In this document: in pieces, positions 53,155 to 63,489 of the stretch | How positions within the stretch are numbered: position 1 is the stretch's first letter | How the letters are laid out: each line of letters opens with the position of its first letter | Source: Arion vulgaris | Lineage: Eukaryota; Mollusca; Gastropoda; Stylommatophora; Arionidae | Reading direction: 5' to 3' | DNA: 64,000 nt | Assembly (NCBI GenBank): GCA_020796225.1 | Contig: CM036759.1 | Coordinates: forward strand, 65,738,590-65,802,589 | Notes under the pieces: model-generated | Databases searched by the model: none | What the model saw: the letters and a program-made list of their open reading frames with translations, nothing else | What the model was told of the DNA's origin: nothing | Program-made: the position numbers and the translations under genes

Positions 53155-53590
53155 TACTCTATCTGCAATGGTATATCAGGAACACAAACAGGAGTTGGAG
53201 ACACGGAACTGTGAATGAGCGAGACAGGCAGTGGAACAAGAGAAGGAGACAGAAGGTGGCGATGGATAGGTCACAACTGGGAAACCAACAGCATCAGAGA
53301 CAGCTTCGAAAGAATTCCCAGGGCAATAGAGGTAGGAAGACCAAGGAACACATGGAGACAGGAGTTGGAGACAGGAGTTGGAGACAAGAGTTGGAGACAG
53401 AATGCAAGAAAATGGGGAGAGAGAGTAGAGATCTGGAAAAGATAGCCTTGGATAGGCGGGCTTGGAATGCCTTGGTTGAGGACCTATGCCTCCCTAGGAC
53501 CTATGCCTCCCTAGGACCTATGCCTCCCTAGGACCTATGCCTCCCTAGGACCTATGCCTCCCTAGGGGCGAAGGGTGAAGAAGAAGAATA
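53155..53590 (+). mobile_element. RTE-like LINE tail with two small internal arrays
   Basis: Frames read RRRQKVAMDRSQLG-like, GNRGRKTKEHMETG and RDLEKIALDRRAWNALVEDL CLP. GGAGACAGGAGTTGGAGACA repeats at 53352-53402, and ACCTATGCCTCCCTAGG repeats five times (18-bp, 53480-53568) at the C-terminal end. A short GAAGAAGAAGAA tail follows. Confidence 0.85.
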
Positions 53591-53674
53591 TGTGTCATCT
53601 CAGTTGACATTTTTCAGTCACATTTGGGATGTCTTGTCTTCTGTATTCTAATCTCCCTCCCACCCTCCCGTACG

Positions 53675-54110
53675 GTCTCTGTGACGTACAGTTAGATGAT
53701 CCCTCTCCAAATATACCTGGTTCGCTCCTCGTAGAGCCATCAGGGATAGCTTTCAGAGATCCCTGATTTCAATGTATGGGAGATTGCGTTCTAGTCCTAT
53801 CAGAGACGGACGATAATACGTAGGTCACGTGTTCAAATTGAGCACGAAAAGAATCATTGACAGTTCCAAAATCGAGAAGAGCAGGCTGGAAAGCAGCTGC
53901 TCGGGCAAAATTCATTAGAAAAGATTAAAAATAAAAACTCCTACAAATATATCTTCACCATCTTCAAAATTACATCGGGGACCCTCGCCAGTGCTACGGA
54001 GTTCATGCACTGCAGCTGAGATCTTCATGTGCAAGAAATAGATCGGAGCGCACATGGTTACTCCCCGAAGCGCAAATATGATGGTTCTATCAATCAATCA
54101 ATCATTCATT
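53675..54110 (+). mobile_element. SINE-B, full length
   Basis: Head GTCTCTGTGACGTACAGTTA, B box TGGTTCGCTCCTCGTAG, all body blocks, and ATCAATCAATC tail at 54090-54103. Confidence 0.9.
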
Positions 54111-54119
54111 TAACAGAAC

Positions 54120-54262
54120 CAAAAAGTAACTAAACAAAATCCGAGCAGCTCTCATTTGAAAGACTAACGACGCTCGGAGTTCTTACACGTTCAACCGTAA
54201 CTGGGTCCAGTCACTGAGGCCCTACCAGGTAAGGGCCCAATAATGGGTGTGTGAGGGAGTTT
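54120..54262 (+). mobile_element. SINE-U body fragment
   Basis: CGACGCTCGGAGTTCTTACA, ACGTTCAACCGTAACTGGG and AAGGGCCCAATAATG match 58505-58605. The U2-like head is absent here. Confidence 0.65.
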
Positions 54263-54483
54263 GGGGGAAGACATTCATCTTAACTGAATCGAAGAATTCT
54301 TCTGAGACATATTCCCTCCTTGCCTCTTATGCGACTGTCTATCTTGATATTTGCATTCCATGTCTCTAGTCCATACAGTCAGATTGAGCGCATATATTAT
54401 TTCTATATATCTATATATATTAGACTTAGGCTATGTCTTGTAGGCTTATGATCTTCATAGTTTTTTCAACATTTTCATGAAAT

Positions 54484-54562
54484 GAAAATCGTGGCATATC
54501 CTTTACAGGACGTCACCAGCAACCACACAGAAAACGAGTCGTTGATTCTCTAGGTAGCACTT
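54484..54562 (-). mobile_element. SINE-D 3' fragment
   Basis: ATCGTGGCATATCCTTTACA and GATTCTCTAGGTAGCACTTA match the reversed SINE-D end. Confidence 0.72.
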
Positions 54563-54634
54563 ATCGATTTCAGGGAAGACTGTAGTAAAGCTATATTTTC
54601 TTATTGTGTATGTTATGTGGGCCGTCTAAGAAGT

Positions 54635-55002
54635 CCGAATTTCTTCGCTTTTGGTGTATCCGGTTGCTTGATAAAGTCCTTTTAGTCGAAACGTCACTGT
54701 AACGCAGGAGGAGCGTCTGGTCGAATGGATTAGAGCGCAGCTCCCATGCAGTAGACCCGTGTTCAATTCACGGTAAAGCCAAGGATTTTTTTCTGTTGTG
54801 GGCATAAATGAAAATCCAAACTTGAACAGCTTCGCGGTGACTGCACTAGTCAAGCTGACATTAATATTCTCAAGCTCACATCCCACCTGTCCTATACCGC
54901 CCTACAAAAGAGGTACTACAGACAGTAGCGACAGTTTAACAACAGGTGCTGTATATTGTTTTTGTACTTTGTAAAACTACTGTACTTTTGTTTTTACCTG
55001 GT
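54635..55002 (+). mobile_element. Penelope-like fragment split by SINE-F
   Basis: GTTGCTTGATAAAGTCCTTT plus TAGTCGAAACGTCACTGT stops at 54700 and resumes CTGTATATTGTTTTTGTACT at 54949. The interruption is SINE-F. The 3' part GTAAAACTACTGTACTTTTG matches 24240 and reversed 39365. Confidence 0.7.
54701..54946 (+). mobile_element. SINE-F, tRNA-headed, intact
   Basis: GAGGAGCGTCTGGTCGAATG plus GATTAGAGCG carries the A box and CGTGTTCAATTCACG the B box. The body has TTTTTTTCTGTTGTGGGCAT and GTGACTGCACTAGTCAAGC, ending TACTACAGACAGTAGCGACA. Confidence 0.87.
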
Positions 55003-55009
55003 TTTTTTC

Positions 55010-55185
55010 TCATATGCACCTCCTATACGTTCAGTAGTTTGCCACTACTTTCTGAACGGTGATGTTTATTTTTATCGTTCGCAAAATTCCACGGGAACAA
55101 ATTTGGTACCAAACTGCCCGCCGCGGGGTTTGAACCAGGTACTCTTGGATTGTTACCAAACTCACTACCGCTTAACTCTTTTGTT
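55010..55185 (-). mobile_element. SINE-D, 5' two-thirds
   Basis: ATACGTTCAGTAGTTTGCCA, CCCGCCGCGGGGTTTGAACC (B box) and CTCACTACCGCTTAACTC (head). Confidence 0.85.
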
Positions 55186-55402
55186 GAGTAATTATATTGA
55201 CTCGTGTACGTATCAATTTTGCTAATTATATTGACTCGTGTACGTATCAATTTTGTTGAGTAATTATATTGACTCGTGTACGTATCAATTTTGTTGAGTA
55301 ATTATATTGACTCGTGTACGTATCAATTTTGTTGAGTAATTATATTGACTCGTGTACGTATCAATTTTGTTGAGTAATTATATTGACTCGTGACGTATAA
55401 TT
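55172..55402. repeat. 38-bp array abutting a SINE-D head
   Basis: The unit is GTTGAGTAATTATATTGACT plus CGTGTACGTATCAATTTT, about six copies. It begins right where the SINE-D head ends (CTTAACTCTTTTGTTGAG), so the insertion junction may have seeded it. Confidence 0.92.
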
Positions 55403-55928
55403 TGCAATCAAATTTAACATTCAATGTTCAGTAGTTTAGACATTTATAACTCAAGTATAATTCCTTTCAAGTGTGACATATTATACATCAAATTCAGAAA
55501 TGTTAGTGTGAAGAAACATTTGTTTATTTCATCAGACACACACAAACCGACAAATCGGCTTAGTGACATTCTAAAAAACAGCCTACGCCAGTATATCGGC
55601 TTCAAAGTCTCAAAGGGTTAAGCTACAGATGCCTTCATCATTTTAATACTTTTAATTTAATTCGTTAGTTTGTTTCCGTGGCGATGACTGCCCGTGAGTC
55701 GCCGTCAGCTGTTTGTGGTCCCAGAAAGACAAGCTTAAGACTACTCACTCAGTTGTCCCAGCATGCAAACGAGCCTAGGCAAACACCAGGGACACACGAC
55801 TCGATTATGATTCATCAGATCCACTTATTGCCTCTACAATTTGGACGCTTTCTTGAGTAATCTAAATCTGCCAATCAGGGCTGTGGTACATTTCAACGAG
55901 TTTTCAGGTTTACGCCTAAACCTTTGTT
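55403..55928. other. Unassigned sequence
   Basis: A plus frame of 60 codons at 55678 (MAMTARESPSAVCGPRKTSL) has no recognised family and no splice support. Confidence 0.4.
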
Positions 55929-56202
55929 AACAAGTAATTGGGTTATGATTAGTAAGTAATGAGTAATTGGGTAATGATTAGTAAGTAATGAGTAATTGAG
56001 TAATGATTAGTAAGTAATGAGTAATTGGGTAATGATTAGTAAGTAATGAGTAATTGGGTAATGATTAGTAAGTAATGAGTAATTGGGTAATGATTAGTAA
56101 GTAATGAGTAATTGAGTAATGATTAGTAAGTAATGAGTAATTGAGTAATGATTAGTAAGTAATGAGTAATTGAGTTATGATTAGTAAGTAATGAGTAATG
56201 AT
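55929..56202. repeat. 29-bp AT-rich array, about ten copies
   Basis: The unit is GTAATGATTAGTAAGTAATG plus AGTAATTGG, with AGTTATG variants at the ends. Confidence 0.94.
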
Positions 56203-56748
56203 AATATATGTAGTAGTCTTCTTCTTTACATTTCAACTTACAGCGGGCATGGTCTTCAACAAACTATATGTAGTAGTACTGACATACTAATGAATCGCTA
56301 TATATATAAGTTCTATCCGCTGCGCTAATCAAGGAACGTAAATGTTAAAGTTCTATCCGCTGCGCTAATCAAGAAACGAAGGCTGACACACGAACATCAA
56401 AAACGAAGGTCAGAATAACTTACAAAACAACTCTGTCCCCACTTGAACAGATCAAAGACACATTGCACAATGAAACCTTAAAATTGCCATAAACCTTTCC
56501 CATATGTAAATTAGTCGGTCCAGTTTTGCATTTTATCTGTACTCAAAATCCTGCTCCACGCTATAAAAGATTTTTTAAATGTCCATTGAGCATGGTTACT
56601 AACCTGGACAGCAACACGCACGGTATGTGCTGGCGGTTCAGGCATTCAGCGGTATGTGTCATGGATTCAGGACCCAGCGGTATGTGGGGTTCAGGCACCC
56701 TGCGTGATAGTGCTGGCGTTCAGGATGCGTGCAAAATAAGCAGTAACG
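56203..56748. other. Unassigned sequence with GGTATGTG repeats
   Basis: TTCTATCCGCTGCGCTAATC occurs at 56309 and 56351. A loose repeat with GGTATGTG and TTCAGG lies at 56620-56730. Confidence 0.45.
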
Positions 56749-56749
56749 G

Positions 56750-57582
56750 GGAATTGATTGATTGATTGATTGGACAATCATCATTGCACTCAGTGAGCAA
56801 CCAGTGTCTCGATCTCTATCTTACAAAAAGATCTCAGAGACAGTGTACAAACTTTGTAGCAAGTGATTGATATGATCTCAGAGACAGTGTACAAACTTGT
56901 AGCAAGTGATGATATAATCTCAGAGGCAGTGTACAAACTTTGTAGCAAGTGATTGATATGATCTCAGAGGCAGTGTACAAACTTTGTAGCAAGTGATTGA
57001 TATGATCTCAGAGGCAGTGTACAAACTTTGTAGCAAGTGATATGATCTCAGAGACAGTGTACAAACTTTGTAGCAAGTGATATGATCTCAGAGACAGTGT
57101 ACAAACTTTGTAGCAAGTGATATGATCTCAGAGACAGTGTACAAACTTTGTAGCAAGTGATATGATCTCAGAGACAGTGTACAAACTTTGTAGCAAGTGA
57201 TATGATCTCAGAGACAGTGTACAAACTTTGTAGCAAGTGATATGATCTCAGAGACAGTGTACAAACTTTGTAGCAAGTGATATGATCTCAGAGACAGTGT
57301 ACAAACTTTGTAGCAAGTGATATGATCTCAGAGACAGTGTACAAACTTTGTAGCAAGTGATATGATCTCAGAGGCAGTGTACAAACTTTGTAGCAAGTGA
57401 TTGATATGATCTCAGAGGCAGTGTACAAACTTTGTAGCAAGTGATATGATCTCAGAGGCAGTGTACAAACTTTGTAGCAAGTGATTGATATGATCTCAGA
57501 GGCAGTGTACAAACTTTGTAGCAAGTGATATGATCTCAGAGACAGTGTACAAACTTTGTAGCAAGTGATTGATATGGAGAGT
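56750..57582 (-). mobile_element. SINE-B with its 3' body amplified into a 40/44-bp array (about 18 copies)
   Basis: The (ATTG)n tail, GGACAATCATCATTGCACTC and TCGATCTCTATCTTACAAA are ordinary SINE-B. The next segment (GATCTCAGCTGCAGTGCACG plus AACTCCGTAGCACCGGCG in other copies) is here GATCTCAGAGACAGTGTACA plus AACTTTGTAGCAAGTGAT, repeated from 56827 to 57575. Units with TGATTGATAT (44 bp) and TGATAT (40 bp) alternate in blocks. Confidence 0.93.
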
Positions 57583-57599
57583 GCGAAGAGGAAAGAAGA

Positions 57600-57875
57600 A
57601 GTAGAAAACAGCTATTATCTTCTACTTCTTTGCGTTCGTTCTTTACGACCAATTTTAATCACTCTTTGTGATATGTTTGATCTTTGCCAAGAACGTGTAT
57701 ACGTTGCAAATTGATTTGGTAGGCCCCTAAACGCATAGACTTCTATACGTTTAGGACACGTGCATCCGATTTCAGCCAAATCTCCTTAGCCGCCTCTTAA
57801 GACATGCATGGCAGGTAACAGTGGTTCTATTCTTTACACCTCAAATTTGGGCCCCGGTAACCACTCGGGCGAACA
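57600..57875 (-). mobile_element. SINE-A, divergent subtype
   Basis: CTTCTACTTCTTTGCGTTCG, TTTTAATCACTCTTTGTGAT, CCTCTTAAGACATGCATGGC and TTTGGGCCCCGGTAACCACT. It shares features with the end of the 1.3-kb insertion at 19988. Confidence 0.82.
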
Positions 57876-58136
57876 GCTATTATAAAAACAAGAGGTACGT
57901 TTTACATAAATTGGGTACACAAGTAGAAAAGAGTTGGGAACCACTGGAAAGAATAACAAAACAGCCTCCAAAAATATTGACACATTAGAACTCTACAAAT
58001 GTTGTTAGCAGGGGAACATAACTCTTACAAAGAGGGGGCATAAGTTGTCGGCAGTTAACCCTTTCACCATTATGTGCTGATCAACTGGCTGGCAGTAATT
58101 TATAATATCATGCAAACCCAGTACATTGGCTAATTC
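57876..58136. other. Unassigned sequence
   Basis: No recognised repeat or coding signal. Confidence 0.4.
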
Positions 58137-58335
58137 TTCTTTCTTCGAGCGCTCCATATCGACCACTTGCTAAATCACGATTTGTGATGTGTATGTTATC
58201 TGAGTCTAAGAGCGAATGTACGTTCTGTCAGTTATGTGCCTAAATGTAGGCGAGCACATCCGATTTCTGCGACGCATTTTATTTATTAGGTAGGTTCCTA
58301 AGTCCCTACCTCGATCGCCTCTTACGATGAAGACC
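58137..58335 (-). mobile_element. SINE-A, truncated
   Basis: TTCTTCGAGCGCTCCATATC, GTGCCTAAATGTAGGCGAGC and TCGCCTCTTACGATGAAGAC; it breaks there. Confidence 0.85.
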
Positions 58336-58385
58336 ACTTGGTGGACACGTCGGTTTTATGTTCATTTGTTTTGTGTTTTTGTTTT

Positions 58386-58427
58386 ATCGCTTCTCGGTCT
58401 TTTGGCTAATATCAAATTGTAGTCATC
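58386..58427 (+). pseudogene. U2 snRNA-like 5' fragment (42 nt)
   Basis: ATCGCTTCTCGGTCTTTTGG then CTAATATCAAATTGTAGTC matches the first 37 or so bases of U2 snRNA (AUCGCUUCUCGGCCUUUUGG, CUAAGAUCAAGUGUAGU) with few changes; similarity stops before the branch-point region is complete. It is not a functional snRNA. It could be the head of the SINE-U element that follows, or a short retro-copy. Confidence 0.8.
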
Positions 58428-58620
58428 ACTTGATCGCCGTCATAGGGTGTGAACCTTCATAGAGCAAATAGGCAACTACATGCACACAAATCCGAGTAAC
58501 TATCGTTCGACAGAATGACGACGCTCGGAGCTTTTACACGTTTCAAACGTAACTGGGTACCATCCTCTTCGGCACTAATGGGCAAGGGCCCAGCATTGAT
58601 TTTAATAAAACAATTAGTAA
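58428..58620 (+). mobile_element. SINE-U body
   Basis: ATGACGACGCTCGGAGCTTT, CAAACGTAACTGGGTACCAT and AAGGGCCCAGCATTGATTTT match 54150-54260. With the U2-like start it would make a unit of about 235 bp ending in TTTTAATAAAAC. Confidence 0.6.
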
Positions 58621-58747
58621 ATATACGATCGCAATAGTGCCGTTTAGTATTGGTGGTAGTGAGTTTTTACAAACAACGTGCACAATAACTTTCACAAAAC
58701 AGTGCAACAACACACGTCTGAGGCAGTTGTCATCATCTTTTGCGAAG

Positions 58748-58998
58748 AAAATCCGAGAAGCGCAGTTTGGAAAGCCTTTGCTCGGTCAAAATTCATTAGA
58801 AAAGATTTAAAATTACAAGGTCCCACAACAATATTTTCACCATCTTAAAGAATTACATCGGGGACACTTGCCTGTGCTACGGAGTTCGTGCACTGCAGTT
58901 GCGATCTTCCTGTGTAAGAAAGAGATCGGAGCACATATGGTTACTCACATAAGTACAATGATGATTGTCCTATCAATTATTCAATCAATTAATCAATC
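58748..58998 (+). mobile_element. SINE-B, 3' half
   Basis: AGAAGCGCAGTTTGGAAAGC, ATTACATCGGGGACACTTGC, GAAAGAGATCGGAGCACATA and ATCAATTATTCAATCAATTA tail. Confidence 0.87.
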
Positions 58999-59282
58999 TT
59001 GCGAAGAGCAACTATTATTATGATTAAATTTTACAACAGATGAACGATTATAGAACAAAAAAAAAAAAGCTAATAAGACTAAGAATGAAACCAGCATCAA
59101 CTTAATTTTTCCCACTATTATCACATTAAATTCGGCCTTAGGGCAAGCGTGTCGAATTTTTAAAGGAATGTGACGCATTTCCAGCTCAGTAAGAAATATT
59201 AAGTGTTACTGAAAAGACCTCAGTATTTCTTGAACGCGCCCGTGCAGTACCGAAATATGTTACTGAAGACCTCGTTCGAACG
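58999..59282. other. Unassigned sequence
   Basis: No recognised family; poly(A) at 59057. Confidence 0.4.
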
Positions 59283-59527
59283 GCCCGTGAGTACCGGGCC
59301 GGAAGAAAAAGAATAGTACCACTACGACCTACAAGTCACGTCGTAAAAAGGGGACTGATGTAGAGACTAGGAAGCAACCCTAGTAAATAAAATCATCGCA
59401 GAAATCGAATGTGCTGGCCTATTTGCAGGCACATAACTGGCATAACGTACAATCGCTCTTAGGCTCAGATCACATACAAATCACACAGAGTGGTTAACAA
59501 GTGATCGATATGGAGCTTTCGAAGAAG
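59283..59527 (+). mobile_element. SINE-A, inserted in a LINE tail
   Basis: CCCGTGAGTACCGGGCCGGA to TGATCGATATGGAGCTTTCG plus AAGAAGA. The LINE tail starts right after (GTCCTCCGTATATCAAGGAC). Confidence 0.88.
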
Positions 59528-59858
59528 AGTCCTCCGTATATCAAGGACAGATAAGAGAACAAATAGATCTATCCAGAAAGAACTCAAAATCAAAGAAAAC
59601 TGGCTGATGCTACAAATAAGAAAGAGAAAATTGATATATTTTGGACATACGAGAAGACCTGGCGAAGACCATAGTGGAAGGATGCATACCGGCAAAGAGG
59701 AGAAGAGGAAGCCTCGGATAGGATGGATTCAAGATGCAACTGATTATTTGAACATGCCGGCTGCAGATGCAGGACATCTGGACTATGAGATAGAGAAATT
59801 TCGGAGGACTGTTGGGGTGGCAAAATTCTGCTCAGGATAAGCTATTTGATGATGATGA
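59528..59858 (+). mobile_element. RTE-like LINE tail with (TGA)n end
   Basis: It reads SSVYQGQIREQIDLSRKNSK-like, then LQIRKRKLIYFGHTRRPGED, RIGWIQDATDYLNMPAADAG and HLDYEIEKFRRTVGVAKFCS, ending TTTGATGATGATGATGATGG. It is the cleanest copy of this family's 3' end here. Confidence 0.88.
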
Positions 59859-59861
59859 TGA

Positions 59862-60030
59862 TGGTTGATGCCACAAATATAATTTAAAAAATGAAATATG
59901 TTGGACATATAAAAAAGTCATGAAGGTTTGAAGAAGACCATTATGGATGGAAGAGGACAAAACGGTGGAGGCCACGGAGAAGGTGGGATTCAGAATGTAA
60001 CTGATGATTTGAACACGACGACTGCAACCG
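59862..60030 (+). mobile_element. RTE-like LINE tail, second adjacent copy
   Basis: ATGAAATATGTTGGACATAT, TGAAGGTTTGAAGAAGACCA and GTGGGATTCAGAATGTAACT are the same region, mutated. Confidence 0.8.
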
Positions 60031-60963
60031 ATAAGTACCCGCCGTGGAAAACCAATATGACGGAACTAAGGAATCAATCTCAGGCATACTGAAAAAGGGC
60101 AGCAAGAAAACTTGGAAAGAAGAGCGGTCACATACAAATACATAGCGACCGAATACACTGATAATAAGTGTACACACGTTATACTAATAGATCGAAGGAA
60201 CGCAAACAGCGATGCTGGAGGAGGAATAGTGCTTAAACTCTCAAAGAAAGTGACGGTCACAAAAGCGATTGCCACAGGTAAATACTCAAATAACTACCGG
60301 GCAGAGACAGATGCAATAAGAACAGCGGCCGAAATGATCCTAGAGAGAAGATGCACCTCTCGCAACAAAGTCGTGATATTCACCGATGCTCTATCGGTCA
60401 TCACGGCACTCAAAAATGTAGGCAAAACAGAGTGAAATGAGCTGAAAGCGTCCCTCAATGCACTAGTGTACTCACTTAAACGCACAGTCATTCAGTGGAT
60501 CCCATCACACTGCAACATAAGCGGAAATGAACACGCCGACAAGCTAGCTAAAGAAGACAGGCGACTACCTCAGACTGATCTCGATATCAGTTACGAGGAA
60601 GCCAGAACAACCATCGGCTGGCATTATAAAGACAAATGGACAAAAGACCATCCAACATACAACAACAGCGACGGGTACTATGGTATGTCTCGTAGTGAAC
60701 AAGTTGCCATACTCCGCCTCCGTACCGGCCACAACAAGCTCCGCGCCCACACGTTTAACAAATTTAAAATTGACACAACTAGCCTGTGCCCCTGCAAAAA
60801 GGCGGACATGACGGCAGAACACGTATTGCAAGATTGTCAACTGATAGCAGATACAAGAAAAGAAACCTGGCCTCAAAACACAGAGCTTCGAGAAGTATAC
60901 GGAGGAACGGAGTCCCTTACAAACACGGTAAAATTCATGATAAAAGTTGGTTCATCAGTCTAG
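60031..60963 (+). pseudogene. RNase H domain and C-terminal tail of an I-type LINE, one in-frame stop
   Basis: A frame from 60112 reads YTDNKCTHVILIDRRNANSD (first catalytic Asp), NYRAETDAIRTAAEMI (Glu), VIFTDALSVITAL (Asp), then a TGA at 60433. The same frame continues VIQWIPSHCNISGNEHADKL (last Asp). The tail LRLRTGHNKLRAHTFNKFKI, CPCKKADMTAEHVLQDCQL follows to TAG at 60961. All four catalytic acidic positions remain, so only the stop breaks this part. No reverse transcriptase lies upstream: the copy is 5' truncated against another LINE. Confidence 0.88.
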
Positions 60964-60971
60964 GCCGGATC

Positions 60972-60973
<2 letters not shown>

Positions 60974-61013
<40 letters not shown>
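60974..61013. repeat. (GA)n microsatellite
   Basis: A pure GA run of about 40 bp follows the LINE end. Confidence 0.95.
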
Positions 61014-61016
<3 letters not shown>

Positions 61017-61105
61017 CAACGACTGAGCAGGCCGGCTGTTATGACACATTCCGAAGAGCTATTCTCTAACAAGTTCTGCTCAGAAAAAAACTATTTGATG
61101 TTGAA
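61014..61105 (+). mobile_element. RTE-like LINE 3' tip
   Basis: CAAGTTCTGCTCAGAAAAAA plus ACTATTTGATG matches the ends at 47795 and 59825. Confidence 0.65.
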
Positions 61106-61145
61106 AATAGTAAAAAAACAATAAATAATAATTCCTCTCGTATCG

Positions 61146-61672
61146 TTATTCGTTACATAGGGCCTGCAAGCAATTTCTCCATACCGCTCTATCCTGGGCA
61201 ACTCGGTCAATCTCCTCCATGGAACAGAGACCGATATTTACTGCCTCTATCAGCAAAATTCGTTTCAGGGTCTCCTTAGGTCGACATCTCTTTCTTGAAC
61301 CCTTTGGATCCCACTTCAATGCCTGCTTTGATATTCGTTGATCATTTCTCCTCAAGGTGTGCCCAACATATCTCCATCTTCTCTTTCTTATAACAGTTGT
61401 CACTAGTGGTTGACCAGACATGTCTCTGATTTCATCACTTCTGAATTCGTTCCATTTCATGTTCATTATTTTTCGTAGACATCTATTTTCAAATGCATTC
61501 AATTTACTTTCTATACCTTTAGTCATTTTCCAACTCTCGCTATCATATGTTAGAACTGATACAACATTTGAATTGAAAATTCGTAATTTACTTTTAAAAC
61601 CGTATAACTTGCAGTTCCATATTTTATTTAGACTTTTAAAATCTGCAAGAATAAGCTGTTCGACATTCATGA
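61146..61672 (-). mobile_element. RTE-like LINE tail, open frame of 174 codons
   Basis: It reads MNVEQLILADFKSLNKIWNC, FNSNVVSVLTYDSESWKMTK, GIESKLNAFENRCLRKIMNM, RKRRWRYVGHTLRRNDQRIS and SMEEIDRVAQDRAVWRNCLQ. This is the conserved post-reverse-transcriptase tail (V-L-Y-S-E-W, C-L-R-I, RRW-GHTLR, LA-DR-W). It is uninterrupted, so it is one of the younger copies, but the polymerase is absent. Confidence 0.88.
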
Positions 61673-61694
61673 TTTCAGTTTGGTTCTCTCAAGT

Positions 61695-62020
61695 TGTCCC
61701 TGTTCTCAGTGTAGGCTAGACTGAGTTCCCAGTCCTATGGGAGATAGATGATAAAAGGTAGAACGCGTTTTCAAATTAAGCACTTAAAAGAACCCTTTGC
61801 ATTTCATTATCGAGACAAGAAGGCTGGAAAGAGCAAAATTCATTGGAAAGATTAAAACTAAATTTCCTAGATGATATCTTTACTATCTTCAAAATTACAT
61901 CGGTGACCCTCGCCGGTGCTACAGAGTTCGTGCACTTCCTCTGAGTTCTTCCTGTGTAAGAAAGAGATAGGAGCACACATAGTTACTCACCGAAGTGTAA
62001 TGATAATGGTCATATAAATC

Positions 62021-62051
<31 letters not shown>

Positions 62052-62215
62052 ATATAAATAAATAAATAAATAAATAAATAAAATAAATCAACAAATAAAC
62101 AAAGCAATCAATCAATAATCCAATCAATCATTCAATAAATAAATAAATAAACAAAACAAAGAAATAAATCAACAAATGAACAAATCAATCAATCAATCAG
62201 TTCCCTGTTGCACAT
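61695..62215 (+). mobile_element. SINE-B with very long degenerate tail
   Basis: The 5' head is missing. CTCAGTGTAGGCTAGACTGA, TTACATCGGTGACCCTCGCC and GAAAGAGATAGGAGCACACA are present. The tail is about 190 bp of AATC/AAAT repeats (62018-62205). Confidence 0.88.
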
Positions 62216-62439
62216 AAACAGATCATCAACTTTATAATTAAGATGGTGTTCGTCGTCACACCGAGGCGCGATCCAATCTTCTTCCTCTAATCATAGATTT
62301 GAACTTAGCCCCACCCGGTGAGCGCTGGACAATAGCTATGAGCAAATAAAGGTCACAGAGAGGTTAAATATGTTTCTCACTTGCCAGTCAAAACTGATGT
62401 ATATGTTTGCGTTATCGTCTATATTCCATAATGAATGCT

Positions 62440-62572
62440 GTGTGCATGTATGTTATATGTGTATACTTGTGTGTATGTGTGTTATATGTGTATACTTGTG
62501 TGTATGTATGTTATATGCGCATACTTGTGTGTCTGTATGTTATAGATGTATACTTGTGTGCCTATATGTAGT
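62440..62572. repeat. TG/TA-rich 29-30-bp array
   Basis: About five units of GTATACTTGTGTGTATGTAT plus GTTATATGT. Confidence 0.85.
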
Positions 62573-62589
62573 TGTTTTGTCTCATATAT

Positions 62590-62885
62590 CAATCAAGTGC
62601 CATACTTGCCGGCGTGGGCGATCATGTCTCTCCACAACTCTCTCTCTCTCTCTCCTTCTCTCGCTCTCTCTCTCTCTCCTTGGTGCAGTTAACCAGTGTT
62701 GACGTCGATATTTTGTCGAACCACGATGTGAGACCATCCAACATCTTCTCTCTCTGTCTTCCACGATTTCTCCATCCCTGAATTTTTCCTGTCGTCGTCA
62801 AATGTTCTAAGCCTTCTCTTGGCATTATATGCCAGAAGAGCCTTGATTGTCTGATCATCATTCTATTGATACGGTTTCTCTAATA
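62590..62885 (-). mobile_element. RTE-like LINE tail with internal (GA)n expansion
   Basis: On the minus strand it reads MMIRQSRLFWHIMPREGLEH, TTTGKIQGWRNRGRQREKML and DGLTSWFDK. A GA run (62638-62680, CT on plus) follows, then RDMIAHAGKYGT and stop. It matches the copy at 23880-24110, which has IAIARDRDMERSM in place of the GA run. Confidence 0.83.
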
Positions 62886-62899
62886 TACAAGCATAACAA

Positions 62900-63115
62900 T
62901 CTTATCACATGTGTTTGTACAAGCACTGTTTGATCCAATCTGTACTGATCTTTCTGTGTTATGTAGTCGACGCTGTTTGAAACAAACACAAGCGTTCAAA
63001 TGAGGCTCTGTTTTGGAAAACTAACTGGCTGCGCTCTGAAAAACACTCGTATGTAGAGCTAAACAATGGTTGCCGTAAGAAGTCAGATCATGGTTCGATT
63101 CCTGTGTTTCGCCTC
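62900..63115. mobile_element. SINE-E-like element, diverged
   Basis: GTGTTTGTACAAGCACTGTT, TGATCTTTCTGTGTTATGTA and ATGGTTCGATTCCTGTGTTT resemble the right half of the palindrome at 29063-29465. Confidence 0.6.
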
Positions 63116-63119
63116 TGTG

Positions 63120-63422
63120 TGGCCTGGGTTAGCAAGGGGAGTAACGAATAATAACACTGTGACCTACAAAGCATGTCGTAAGAGGCGACTAAGGTAGGAA
63201 CCTAGGGAAGCTAACCTAGTAAATAAAAGCATCGCAGAAATCGGATGTGCTGGTCTACTTGTAGGCGCATAACTATCGCAACGTACAATCGTTCTTAGGC
63301 TCAGATCACTTACAAATCACAAAAAAACTGTTAACAAGTGGTCGATATGGATCGTTCGACGAAGAAGAAGAAGAAGAAGAAGAAGAAAAAGAAGAAGAAG
63401 ATAAAGAAGAAGAAAGAAAGAA
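63120..63422 (+). mobile_element. SINE-A with long (GAA)n tail
   Basis: AAGCATGTCGTAAGAGGCGA, CTACTTGTAGGCGCATAACT, TGGTCGATATGGATCGTTCG and about 60 bp of GAA repeats. Confidence 0.92.
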
Positions 63423-63489
63423 GATTCCTATGTTTGACAAATTGTTTGTGAATACTTGTCCACTGTCTATTTATTGACCACATTCATTA

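Noticed and set aside
54712..54790. Functional tRNA gene
   Set aside because: A and B boxes exist, but the arms do not pair fully and the sequence continues as a dispersed SINE. The same applies to heads at 4905-4932, 24270 and 47451.
58386..58427. Functional U2 snRNA gene
   Set aside because: Only the first quarter is present; the Sm site and the later stems are absent.
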